Shown one piece after another: positions 32,932 to 41,236 of a stretch of 64,000 nucleotides of DNA (position 1 is the stretch's first letter; each line of letters starts with the position of its first letter). This DNA is from [Bacteroides] pectinophilus (GTDB lineage: Bacteria; Bacillota; Clostridia; Lachnospirales; Lachnospiraceae): positions 449,001-513,000 of the forward strand of contig CP102260.1 in assembly GCA_025146925.1 (NCBI GenBank), written 5' to 3'. The translations under genes were made by a program, and so were the position numbers. The notes under the pieces are model-generated. The model worked only from the letters and a program-made list of their open reading frames with translations. It was not told the DNA's origin and did no database searches.

Positions 32932-33210
32932 TTAACTGCTCTGCTGAGCAAGCAGCTTACGCAGACGTTCAATTTCAGCTTTAAGAGTGGCAATCAGGTC
33001 AGCATCCTGCTGATGCTGTTGCCGCTGCTGCTGACAATCTTTATCGTACCGTTCGCGGAATTCCTTCTCATACCTCTCCCGGTATTCTTTTTCTAATTTC
33101 TCTTTCAGATGTTTTGTAAATCTCATATTCAGGCAATAATAAGGTTTTGGTCATTCTGACTGCCTCATCCGGCAGCTCAGGATTATGATATGTAACACGT
33201 ATAAATGCTT
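32932..33210 (-). pseudogene. Frameshifted remnant with coiled-coil tail
   Basis: The last 64 codons (from ATG 33126) encode a Lys/Arg/Glu coiled coil EKEYRERYEKEFRERY and a Gln-rich stretch, ending LRKLLAQQSS. Upstream, in another frame, the DNA encodes KAFIRVTYHNPELPDEAVRM and LLLPEYEIYK with no start codon or ribosome binding site. A single frameshift near 33115 would join them. Such charged tails are typical of PD-(D/E)XK transposase-like proteins repeated in Lachnospiraceae genomes (inference). Confidence 0.55.
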
Positions 33211-33459
33211 TGCCTATTAATTTATATATAATATCGCATTGCGTGGTTTACGTCAACGTAAAAATTTTTTTAATAACAAATTAGAATAGTAAATTGAATA
33301 ATGAACAGAATATTTACAATGATATAAAGATATAGACCTAATTAGGCACACAAACATTACCTTACAATTTATCTATAAGAATACATAGCATGCCGCATAA
33401 GACAATGGCTGTCAGGGCATGATGCAAAGTATTCAATGGCAGGTTGGAGACGTGTGGTA

Positions 33460-34173
33460 ATGGGTAGTTATGATGAGATGCTGGTGAGGCTGGAAAAATA
33501 CAGAAAATCTATCCCCATGAAGCAGAAGCAGATGGGGCAGGCTATCGGTGTCAGTCAGGAACAATATTCATACCTTGAGAATGGTAATACAAAGCTTACG
33601 GATAAGAATCTGAAGGCACTTGCAGATACCGGAGCAGACATTGATTATATTATCACGGGTGAGCATTTTCAATATAGTGCTGATGAGCTTGAGGACGAGA
33701 TTAACAGAGCCGGTAAGGAACGTGATTTTGCCTTGAAAATGGTTGCTAATGTTATGAGTGAAAAGATTGAGCGCGGTGAACTGCAGAATGTCAGTCGGTC
33801 AGAGGCGAAACTTATAGAGGCAATGGCTGATTCGTGGGATGATTTCTCGATGGTCAATTTTGTCAGGGAGGAAGAGCAGTGTTCCCAGATAGAGATGGCT
33901 CAGCGTCTTGGAGTAGGAATAAAAAAATATCGTGAGCTTGAGAAGGAAACGCTATATCCGGATGCAGAACTGCTGCTTAGCTTATATAATATGTCAGGCT
34001 ATCAGCCTGCATTGTTCATGAACCTTTGCGACAGAAGAATGCTTGCTGTCAAAATGTTGTGGTCTGCATTTGAAGCTGGAGATAAATCACAATTGCTTGA
34101 TTTTGTAAGAAATTTGAGGAATATTATGCAGGGGAATACAGATGAGCAGAAGAATAATGATTATAGAGGATAA
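33460..34173 (+). CDS. XRE-family protein at the head of the agr-type operon
   Basis: About 237 residues. N-terminal helix-turn-helix (MGQAIGVSQEQYSYLENGNTK) and a second, degenerate one near residue 140 (IEMAQRLGVGIKKYRELEKE), with a helical linker. ATG 33460 lies about ten bases after TTGGAG. Its 3' end overlaps the LytTR regulator gene by 32 bases, so the two are tightly coupled. An XRE protein is not part of the classical agr operon; it may tune the response. Confidence 0.75.
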   Translation: MGSYDEMLVRLEKYRKSIPMKQKQMGQAIGVSQEQYSYLENGNTKLTDKNLKALADTGADIDYIITGEHFQYSADELEDEINRAGKERDFALKMVANVMSEKIERGELQNVSRSEAKLIEAMADSWDDFSMVNFVREEEQCSQIEMAQRLGVGIKKYRELEKETLYPDAELLLSLYNMSGYQPALFMNLCDRRMLAVKMLWSAFEAGDKSQLLDFVRNLRNIMQGNTDEQKNNDYRG

Positions 34174-34873
34174 CGAAACAACACGAGAAATTCTGGCATC
34201 AGCAGTAGAAGATGTGTGCCCTGACGCAGACATAAGAAAATTTGCAGATACAAAAGGAGCGGTTGAGACAGCGATAAACAGCAGGATAGATTTATTTCTT
34301 GTTGATATAATAACTAACACTAATGTGCCCGGGGATACCTCGGGCATTCGTTTCGTTGAGGCAGTCCGCCGTATAAATGAATATGAATTCACGCCGGTCA
34401 TATTTATAACTTCATTAGAAGATCCGGCAATGTATGCATATGCACAGCTGCATAGTTTCAGTTATATAGAAAAGCCTTTTGACATTGACTGCGTTAAAGA
34501 TGCAATAGCCAAAGCACTCCGTATGCCTCAGGCACATATTAACGACAGACAGATGTTTTTCAGAAGCGATGGAATCTTATTCCCAGTAAAATGTTCAGAA
34601 ATTATTTACATAGAAAATATAGATCATAAAGCACATTTTCACAAAGTCACAGGAGAAGAACTAATAATCCCCAAAAAGACATGCAGGCAGATACTGGAGG
34701 AGGCAGACAACGATGCGCTTATCCAATGTAACCGCGGTGTAATCATCAACAGGAACTACATCGAACACATAGACCTGACTAACAGATGCATCCGTATGAG
34801 AGGCATAGATGCGGGTATAGTGATTGGCGTTACATTTGTTAAGAAGATAATCGGGATGATTAAGGATGGTTGA
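34142..34873 (+). CDS. LytTR-family response regulator, AgrA-like
   Basis: 243 residues. Receiver domain with acidic residues IIEDNE at 7-12, phosphoacceptor Asp in LFLVDIITN and Lys in IEKPFD; then a LytTR DNA-binding domain (ENIDHKAHFHKVTGEE ... CNRGVIINRNYIEHID). LytTR proteins bind pairs of 9-base direct repeats spaced about two helix turns. A repeat of exactly that spacing lies upstream of agrB at 36943-36984. The gene overlaps both neighbours, the XRE gene and the kinase gene. Confidence 0.88.
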   Translation: MSRRIMIIEDNETTREILASAVEDVCPDADIRKFADTKGAVETAINSRIDLFLVDIITNTNVPGDTSGIRFVEAVRRINEYEFTPVIFITSLEDPAMYAYAQLHSFSYIEKPFDIDCVKDAIAKALRMPQAHINDRQMFFRSDGILFPVKCSEIIYIENIDHKAHFHKVTGEELIIPKKTCRQILEEADNDALIQCNRGVIINRNYIEHIDLTNRCIRMRGIDAGIVIGVTFVKKIIGMIKDG

Positions 34874-36149
34874 TTATAAAATTTGCTGGGTTATAGAGAT
34901 TTTAATGATAATTAGCTGCTTACACAAAATAGAAGGAAAGAAATTTATATTGAATGCTAGAACTATTATATTAGTGATTTCAGATGTGTTAATATTAAAC
35001 GCTGTAGATAAAGGAATGATTCCTGATATTGCTAGTATTTTAGTATATCCGTTAATAGCTGGATATACTTTTTTGCAGTTCGGAAGTGGGATAAAAAGAA
35101 GCATTATAGATATCTGTATAATGTTTGTTTTTCTTGGCATTATACAGATGTTTTGTACAATGCCTGTTACTTATGTATTTCAAAGATATCTTGATGAAGA
35201 TACAATGTCATTAATTATTTATATTGTGGCTCTGTTTGTATATTTAATAAGTACACATTTTATTGATTTGCATGCATTGGAAGAAATATTCTTAAAATCA
35301 GAGCTGTTATTAATAGGTGTAATGATAATAGGAACGATAATTGTAGTAGCAGCATTGATTATGACGAAAGCATTGGCAGGAATGTTTTTTGGAGAGTATA
35401 TAACAGCCTTTATCCTTATAGTTATGATTTTTGCAATTACAGTTAGCTGGAATAATTATAAGCAAAAGGCAATAGAGGCATCATCAGAACTCCATGCATA
35501 TAAGATATATGAAGAATCATATAAGAATCTCATTGATGAAATAAGAGTCAGACAGCATGATTTTGATAATCATTTAAATGCTATATATAATCAGCATACT
35601 ATATATAAAACCTATGATGAGTTGGTATTGCATCAACAATTGTACTGTAACCAGCTTATTGCAGATAATAAGTATAAGAAACTGTTATGTATTGGAAATT
35701 CAGCTGTAATAGGTTTTCTGTACGGAAAATTCCTTGAAGCTGAGAAAAAGGGCATTCAGATTGATTATGACATTCATATTATTGAACTTAATATTGGAAT
35801 ACCAATACACAAAATTATTGAAATACTCGGTAATTTTATAAATAATGCAATTGATGCCTTGGAGGTATATAGTCCGAAAAGGCTGCATGTGCAAATTATA
35901 GAGAGTAATAGTGATTTTGTGTTATTTGTGGATAATTCAGGGGAATACATAATTACAGAAGAGTTTTCTAACTTTTTTAGAAAGGGATATAGCAAAAAAG
36001 GAGATGGAAGGGGACTTGGACTATACGCAATTAAGAAAATGAGTATGGAGTATGAATTTGATATTATATGCTGTAATGAATTAATTGATGAATCTAATAT
36101 GGTTAGGTTTGGAATAAGAAAGAATAAAGAGACTACCAAACAAAATTAA
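34866..36149 (+). CDS. AgrC-like sensor histidine kinase
   Basis: 427 residues: six or seven membrane segments in the first 200 residues with no large outer domain, a dimerisation helix with the phosphoacceptor His in RVRQHDFDNHLNAI, and an ATPase domain of the HATPase_c_5 type (NFINNAIDAL, GDGRGLGLYAI). This is the build of peptide-pheromone receptors such as AgrC. It converges on agrD/agrB 22 bases away. AT-rich compared with the surrounding core genes. Confidence 0.88.
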   Translation: MVDYKICWVIEILMIISCLHKIEGKKFILNARTIILVISDVLILNAVDKGMIPDIASILVYPLIAGYTFLQFGSGIKRSIIDICIMFVFLGIIQMFCTMPVTYVFQRYLDEDTMSLIIYIVALFVYLISTHFIDLHALEEIFLKSELLLIGVMIIGTIIVVAALIMTKALAGMFFGEYITAFILIVMIFAITVSWNNYKQKAIEASSELHAYKIYEESYKNLIDEIRVRQHDFDNHLNAIYNQHTIYKTYDELVLHQQLYCNQLIADNKYKKLLCIGNSAVIGFLYGKFLEAEKKGIQIDYDIHIIELNIGIPIHKIIEILGNFINNAIDALEVYSPKRLHVQIIESNSDFVLFVDNSGEYIITEEFSNFFRKGYSKKGDGRGLGLYAIKKMSMEYEFDIICCNELIDESNMVRFGIRKNKETTKQN

Positions 36150-36168
36150 GTGAGGCAGTCTCTTGCTT
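36127..36168. terminator. Shared terminator between agrC-like and agrD genes
   Basis: AAGAGACT (36127-36134) pairs with AGTCTCTT (36157-36164), followed by GCTTTT on the plus strand. It sits across the end of the kinase gene and between convergent transcripts. Confidence 0.55.
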
Positions 36169-36171
36169 TTA

Positions 36172-36306
36172 TTAAAGGCTATTTTTATCAGGATATTCGT
36201 ATTCTCCGAAGAACAATACACAAGGATGAGACGAGCTTATCCAAAAAGAAAACGCCATGCACCCCATCAGTACATTCCTTACTGCCGGTGAGAATAATTT
36301 TTTCAT
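36172..36306 (-). CDS. agrD: AgrD-like autoinducing peptide precursor
   Basis: A 44-residue gene in the gap after agrB: ATG 36306 with AAAGGAGG overlapping the agrB stop. The product has a basic amphipathic start MKKLFSPAVRNVL, a hydrophobic stretch, then SSSHPCVLFFGEYEYPDKNSL. This is the AgrD plan: membrane helix, pheromone core with a Cys five residues from its carboxyl end (Cys29 to Phe33, CVLFF) and an acidic tail starting GEYEYP. AgrB would cleave after Phe33 and form a thiolactone ring. The exact N-terminal cut is not predictable. Confidence 0.85.
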   Translation of the reverse strand: MKKLFSPAVRNVLMGCMAFSFWISSSHPCVLFFGEYEYPDKNSL

Positions 36307-36311
36307 GCTTA

Positions 36312-36863
36312 CTAAACCTCCTTTTTAATTTTTTTTGCAACTCCCAGTTGAAATGTATTAAGTATAATAGTCCAAAAGCCGGTTATAATGTAGCGGCTGT
36401 CAGGCTTCATACACATTACGAAAATATATACAGCAATAACGGCAATAACCTTCAGCCGCAGGCGGAACCTGGTATTATTGCTTAGCTTAAGGTGTTTTGC
36501 GGATGTTACGGGACCGATTATGAAAGAGACTGCCGCACATATCACAAGCATCAGAATCCGCGCAAAAAGTACCGGCGTGAATAAAGGCAGCACTTTAATT
36601 ATAATAACCATAAATGCAAGTGAAAGCAGTAGGCACCCTGCATATGTGCGGCAGTGTATACCTCCGGTTGTTGAACGTACTATCTGAAAGACAACTATTG
36701 TCCATAGATATAATCTGATGTCATATATGAAGAAAAGTCCTATGATCAGGAATTTGCTCAGCTCAGATAGCAGAGTGACCGTAAAGAAACGGAGCTGTGC
36801 CATCTGATAGTCTGTAAAATCATACTTTATCTGAATATAATTCTGTAAATGTTCCATTCCCAT
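36312..36863 (-). CDS. agrB: AgrB-family peptide-processing membrane protease
   Basis: About 183 residues with five to six membrane segments. The catalytic His and Cys of AgrB are visible in TTGGIHCRTYAGC. AgrB cuts the AgrD tail and cyclises the peptide. The start is uncertain (ATG 36863 or 36857; neither has a strong site), but family similarity begins there. Transcribed leftward with agrD, convergent with the XRE/AgrA/AgrC operon; in staphylococci all four agr genes are in one operon, so this arrangement is different. Confidence 0.9.
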   Translation of the reverse strand: MGMEHLQNYIQIKYDFTDYQMAQLRFFTVTLLSELSKFLIIGLFFIYDIRLYLWTIVVFQIVRSTTGGIHCRTYAGCLLLSLAFMVIIIKVLPLFTPVLFARILMLVICAAVSFIIGPVTSAKHLKLSNNTRFRLRLKVIAVIAVYIFVMCMKPDSRYIITGFWTIILNTFQLGVAKKIKKEV

Positions 36864-36914
36864 AATCCGATAAAAATTCCCAATGAATATCTGCCAAATT
36901 AATAACCAATTGCG

Positions 36915-36984
36915 ATTATATTTAAGAAAAAGTAAAAAAATGGAATTTGGAGCTGAATTAAGCGAATTTGAACGTGAATTAACG
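36915..36984 (-). promoter_or_regulatory. agrBD promoter with 21-bp direct repeat (candidate AgrA-like site)
   Basis: On the minus strand TATAAT lies at 36920-36915 with no good -35. Just upstream two direct repeats with a period of exactly 21 bp read, on the plus strand, GAATTTGGAGCTGAATTAAG (36943 on) and GAATTTGAACGTGAATTAAC (36964 on). LytTR activators bind such pairs next to weak promoters. Confidence 0.65.
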
Positions 36985-36992
36985 ATATGTCG

Positions 36993-37048
36993 AAATTGAT
37001 AAAAAATTATCAATTTTTATTGTTAGCAGGTGGAGGATATTGTATAAT
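36993..37048 (+). promoter_or_regulatory. Promoter and palindrome of the oxidoreductase operon
   Basis: TTGTTA (37020-37025), 17 bases, TATAAT (37043-37048). Directly upstream lies the perfect inverted repeat AAATTGATA (36993-37001) / TATCAATTT (37008-37016), a possible regulator site or AT-rich hairpin. Confidence 0.6.
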
Positions 37049-37098
37049 ATGTATATTACAAAATATCAGAAAGCGGGATTATGCAGAGGAGGGATTTA

Positions 37099-39801
37099 AT
37101 GGCAGAACAAAGAGAGCTGATTATAAAGCTCGGACAGAAGATAACTGACCGTATCGGAGTTAAGGTGACCACGGAAGATCCTGAATACTGGGGACTTGCC
37201 GGAGTTGTCACAGACGAGATGGCAGAGGTCGCACTTGGAATGAAGGTAAGAGTGCCTATGACACTTGAGCAGGTTGCGAAGAAGTGTAAGAAGAGTGTTG
37301 AGCGTACGGAACAGCTTCTTCAGGAGATGAGTGTAATAGGACTTATCGAGTATAACTGGGAGAACGAGGACAGGCACAAGCAGTATATACTCCCGATGTT
37401 CGTTCCGGGAAGTGCTGAATTCATGGTAATGAACGGCAGGCAGGTCGAGGAACATCCGGAGGTCGCTGATTTCTTTGAGCAGATGTCACGTCTTCCGCTT
37501 GAGAAGGTAACACCTATGGTTCCACCGGGAGGAGCAGGCATAGGAATGCATGTAATTCCTGTTGAGACAGCGATTCCTGCAACGCCTGAATCTGTAAGCA
37601 TTGAGCACATTTCATACTGGCTCAATAAGTACAAGGACAAGTATGCAGTAGGTGCATGCTCATGCCGCAGACAGCAGCGTGTGCGTGGTGAAGGTACAGG
37701 TGATATAGAGGGAGATCTGTGTATAGGTGTCGGTGATATGGCAGATTACCTTGTTGAGACAGGCAGAGGACATTACGCAGATATTGATGAAGTAATGGCG
37801 ATACTTAAGCGTGCTGAAGATAACGGATATGTACATCAGATAACCAATATTGACGGTGAGGATAAGATATTTGCAATATGTAACTGCGCAGTAGGTGTAT
37901 GTAATGCGCTCAGGACATCACAGCTTTTTAATACACCTAATATGTCACGTTCGGCATATCGTGCAAGTGTAACTCCTGACCGCTGTGTTGCATGTGGAAG
38001 ATGTGTGCAGTACTGCCCTACGGGTGCTGCCAAGCTCGGACAGAAGCTGTGTACGAAGAACGGCCCTGTAGAATATCCGCAGCATGAGCTTCCTGACACT
38101 GTGAAGTGGGGACCTGAGAAGTGGGACAAGAATTATCGCGACAATAATCAGATTAACTGTTACGATACGGGAACAGCACCATGTAAGAGTGCCTGTCCTG
38201 CACATCTTCCGGTTCAGGGCTACATAAAGCTTGCATCACAGGGAAGATATATGGATGCACTTAAGCTGATTAAGACAGAGAATCCGTTCCCCGCCGTATG
38301 CGGTGCCATATGTAACCGTAAGTGTGAGGATGCATGTACAAGAGGAACGATAGACCAGGCAGTTGCCATAGACGAGATTAAGAAGTTTATAGCAGAGCAG
38401 GAGCTTCACGAAGCCAACAGATATATACCTGAGACAGTCAACCATGAAGGTAAGCAGTTCGAGCAGAAGATTGCAATAATCGGTGCGGGACCTGCCGGAA
38501 TGTCAGCAGCTTATTATCTCAGATGCAAAGGCTATCCGGTAGACATCTTTGAGAAGGAAAAGACACCGGGCGGCATGATACTTAACGGAATCCCATCCTT
38601 CAGACTTGAGGAGCAGGTAATTGAGGCAGAGGTTGACGTACTCCGCAAGATGGGAATAGGTTTTAAGTGCGGAGTAGAGGTAGGCAGGGATATAACTATT
38701 GAGCAGTTAAGGCAGCAGGGCTATAAGGCATTTTATATTGCTATAGGAGCTCAGGGCGGAAGAAAGCTCGGAATCGCAGGAGAGGATGCTGATGGAGTTA
38801 TAGCCGGAGTTGAGTTCCTCAAGAAGATTAATACTGATGAGAAGAGCGCCCATATCAAGGGAAGAACAGTTGTAGTCGGAGGCGGCAATGTTGCCGTGGA
38901 TGTTGCGAGAACAGCTTTGAGAGCAGGTGCATCGGAAGTGACGATGGTGTGTCTTGAAGACAGGGAGAGCATGCCGGCGGCAAAGGATGAGATTGAAGAG
39001 GCACTTGAAGAGAACATCACAATCAATAATTCATGGGGACCAAAGGAGATACTAACAGACGGAGGTAAGGTTACGGGTATTGTATTCAGGAAGTGTACAG
39101 CCGTACGTGAGGCACAGGGACGATTTAATCCACAGTATGACGAGAATGATACGATGACGATTGAATGTGATAATGTGCTTGTGTCAGTAGGACAGTCAGT
39201 TGTATGGGGAAGCCTTATTGAGGGTACAAAGGTAGAGCTTAATCCTAATATGACTGTTAAGGCAGACCCTGTGACGTACCAGACAGCGGAGCCGGATATA
39301 TTTGTGGGCGGTGATGTGTATACAGGACCGAGATTTGCAATAGACGCGATTGCGGCAGGCAAGGAAGCATGCGAGTCAATTCACAGATATGTGCATAAGG
39401 GACACAGCCTTACATTGGGACGTAATCTGCGTCAGTTCCCATCGCTTGACAAGGATAATCTTGCGATTGAGCCGGACAGCTATGACAATGCGCCGCGTCA
39501 GGCATGCCATAAGAAGACGGATGAGAACGGGCTTACATTCAGAGATCTGCGCAGTACATTTACAGAGGAGCAGGTTAAGAAGGAAGCAGCAAGATGCCTT
39601 GGCTGCGGAGCTACAGTGGTAGACCCTAACAAATGTATCGGCTGCGGCTTATGCACAACCAAATGCGAATTTGACGCGATACATCTTTCAAGGGATATAC
39701 CTGAAGCAAGCACGATGCGCAAATCGGAGGATAAGATGAAAGCAATTCTTCCGTATATGCTTAAGAGAGAGATTAAGATTAAGTTCAAGAAGGACAAATA
39801 A
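37099..39801 (+). CDS. Multi-cluster FAD-dependent iron-sulfur oxidoreductase (GltD-like core)
   Basis: About 900 residues. In order: a winged-helix-like N-terminus, a Cys-rich region with CSCRRQQ (about 190) and CNCAVGVC (about 260), a ferredoxin cluster CVACGRCVQYCPTG (about 293), a GltD-type cluster region CKSACPAHLPVQGYI and CGAICNRKCEDACTRG, an FAD-binding fold IGAGPAGMSAAYYL (about 460), an NAD(P)-binding fold VVVGGGNVAVDVA (about 590) and a last cluster CIGCGLCTTKC (about 845). It should pass electrons between NAD(P)H and an iron-sulfur partner. It heads an operon with hypA, a DUF5692 gene and hypB. ATG 37099 follows GAGGAGGG. Confidence 0.85.
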   Translation: MAEQRELIIKLGQKITDRIGVKVTTEDPEYWGLAGVVTDEMAEVALGMKVRVPMTLEQVAKKCKKSVERTEQLLQEMSVIGLIEYNWENEDRHKQYILPMFVPGSAEFMVMNGRQVEEHPEVADFFEQMSRLPLEKVTPMVPPGGAGIGMHVIPVETAIPATPESVSIEHISYWLNKYKDKYAVGACSCRRQQRVRGEGTGDIEGDLCIGVGDMADYLVETGRGHYADIDEVMAILKRAEDNGYVHQITNIDGEDKIFAICNCAVGVCNALRTSQLFNTPNMSRSAYRASVTPDRCVACGRCVQYCPTGAAKLGQKLCTKNGPVEYPQHELPDTVKWGPEKWDKNYRDNNQINCYDTGTAPCKSACPAHLPVQGYIKLASQGRYMDALKLIKTENPFPAVCGAICNRKCEDACTRGTIDQAVAIDEIKKFIAEQELHEANRYIPETVNHEGKQFEQKIAIIGAGPAGMSAAYYLRCKGYPVDIFEKEKTPGGMILNGIPSFRLEEQVIEAEVDVLRKMGIGFKCGVEVGRDITIEQLRQQGYKAFYIAIGAQGGRKLGIAGEDADGVIAGVEFLKKINTDEKSAHIKGRTVVVGGGNVAVDVARTALRAGASEVTMVCLEDRESMPAAKDEIEEALEENITINNSWGPKEILTDGGKVTGIVFRKCTAVREAQGRFNPQYDENDTMTIECDNVLVSVGQSVVWGSLIEGTKVELNPNMTVKADPVTYQTAEPDIFVGGDVYTGPRFAIDAIAAGKEACESIHRYVHKGHSLTLGRNLRQFPSLDKDNLAIEPDSYDNAPRQACHKKTDENGLTFRDLRSTFTEEQVKKEAARCLGCGATVVDPNKCIGCGLCTTKCEFDAIHLSRDIPEASTMRKSEDKMKAILPYMLKREIKIKFKKDK

Positions 39802-39805
39802 TACA

Positions 39806-40150
39806 ATGCATGAGCTTGGAATTATTGTACATATTTCAAGGACACTCACAAAGCTGGCGGATGAGAAGAAGCTGAGTAAAATAGGCTCTGTGACTTTAGA
39901 GGTCGGTGAGGTCAGTGGAATAGTGCCTGATTATATGACGGATGCGTGGAATTATTACAAAAAGAAGACACCGCTTCTTGCGGAATCTGAACTTAGGATG
40001 GAGACACTCCCGGCAGTAACTTTCTGTGAGGAATGTGGGAATACATATGAGACGGTCAGGTACGGAAGGATATGCCCAAGGTGCAGCAGTCCGAGGACAT
40101 ATCTGCTTACCGGCAGCGAATGCAGCATAAAAGAGATAGAAGCGTGCTGA
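39806..40150 (+). CDS. hypA: HypA-type nickel metallochaperone
   Basis: 114 residues. The N-terminal MHELGI provides the nickel-binding amide and His2, and the zinc site is formed by CEEC and CPRC. HypA hands nickel to [NiFe]-hydrogenase precursors or, in some bacteria, to urease. It starts four bases after the oxidoreductase gene. No hydrogenase or urease subunit is in the window, so the client enzyme is elsewhere or unusual. Confidence 0.9.
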   Translation: MHELGIIVHISRTLTKLADEKKLSKIGSVTLEVGEVSGIVPDYMTDAWNYYKKKTPLLAESELRMETLPAVTFCEECGNTYETVRYGRICPRCSSPRTYLLTGSECSIKEIEAC

Positions 40151-40181
40151 TTGCACGGAATATGAATGGAGGGTGATTTTT

Positions 40182-41231
40182 ATGTTATTTCATGTTTATG
40201 GAAGTGATGCAGTCTGTCAGTGGATAGCAATGCTGGCAGTGCTGGCAGGACTTATCCTGCTTAATGAATTTGCAAGAAGGACAAAGGCAGGCGGACTTCT
40301 TATGTTCGGAGTTATACCTCTTGCACTTACGGTATATTTTGTAGTGATTGCAGTTGCGGCACGAATGGGAGCAGAGTGGGCGGTTAACAACCAGACCCAT
40401 ATGTATATGAACGGCTGGTTCCATTATATGAAGCTCTATGCTTCACTTGCGGGATGTATCGGCTTTATGATGATTAAGTATGAGTGGGGAATCGGTAAGA
40501 CGCACTGGTTCAAGGCATACCCGTTTGCAATCGTTGCAATCAACATACTTATTGCTGTGGCGAGTGATTTTGAATCGGCAATTAACGGCTGGTATTCATG
40601 GTGGCTTTCATCTGAAGGCGTATGGCTGTATGGCGGCTGGCATAATGTAATGAACGGAATCGCAGGACTTATTAATATATTCTGTATGACAGGCTGGTGG
40701 GCAGTCTATTCATCCAAGGATAAGAAGGATATGATATGGCCGGATATGATATGGGTATATATTCTTGTATACGACGTATGGAATTTTGCTTATACATATA
40801 ACTGCCTGCCGACACATTCATGGTTCTGTGGTGTTGCGCTGCTTCTTGCACCTACTGTTGCAGCACTTATCTGGAATAAGGGCGGATGGATTCAGAACCG
40901 TGCCAACACACTCTGCATATGGTGTATGTTTGCACAGATATTTCCATTGTTCCAGGAGACGTTTGCAGACGGAACCAAGCTGTTCCCATGGGCTGCGATT
41001 ACAACACAGTATGCAGACGGAACACTTAACGGCATAGCGGCGGGTACATCAGTTAATGCTGATCCTACGGCTATGACGGTTGTCAGTGCTCTTGCTTTAA
41101 TTGTAAATATAATTGCAATTGTATACATTATCTGGAAGTCTGTAAAGACAAAGACCAACCCATACAAGGGTGAGATATTCAAGGATTTCAAGTATTATAA
41201 GGAAGCAGCCGACAGAGCTGAGATCAGGTAA
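40182..41231 (+). CDS. DUF5692-family membrane protein
   Basis: About 349 residues with about ten membrane segments and many Trp residues, e.g. GWYSWWLSSEGVWLYGGWHN and WVYILVYDVWNFAYTYNC. It fits the DUF5692 family, for which no function is known. ATG 40182 has GGAGGGTGATT in front. It lies between hypA and hypB, five bases before the latter, so it is part of the same transcript; a role in nickel supply or in redox-driven ion transport would be guesses. Confidence 0.75.
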   Translation: MLFHVYGSDAVCQWIAMLAVLAGLILLNEFARRTKAGGLLMFGVIPLALTVYFVVIAVAARMGAEWAVNNQTHMYMNGWFHYMKLYASLAGCIGFMMIKYEWGIGKTHWFKAYPFAIVAINILIAVASDFESAINGWYSWWLSSEGVWLYGGWHNVMNGIAGLINIFCMTGWWAVYSSKDKKDMIWPDMIWVYILVYDVWNFAYTYNCLPTHSWFCGVALLLAPTVAALIWNKGGWIQNRANTLCIWCMFAQIFPLFQETFADGTKLFPWAAITTQYADGTLNGIAAGTSVNADPTAMTVVSALALIVNIIAIVYIIWKSVKTKTNPYKGEIFKDFKYYKEAADRAEIR

Positions 41232-41236
41232 ATGTA

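Noticed and set aside
37099-39801. Naming the oxidoreductase as glutamate synthase small subunit or NfnB
   Set aside because: It shares the GltD-type core, but the extra Cys-rich N-terminal half, two further clusters and the hyp neighbours do not fit either; no large subunit is adjacent.
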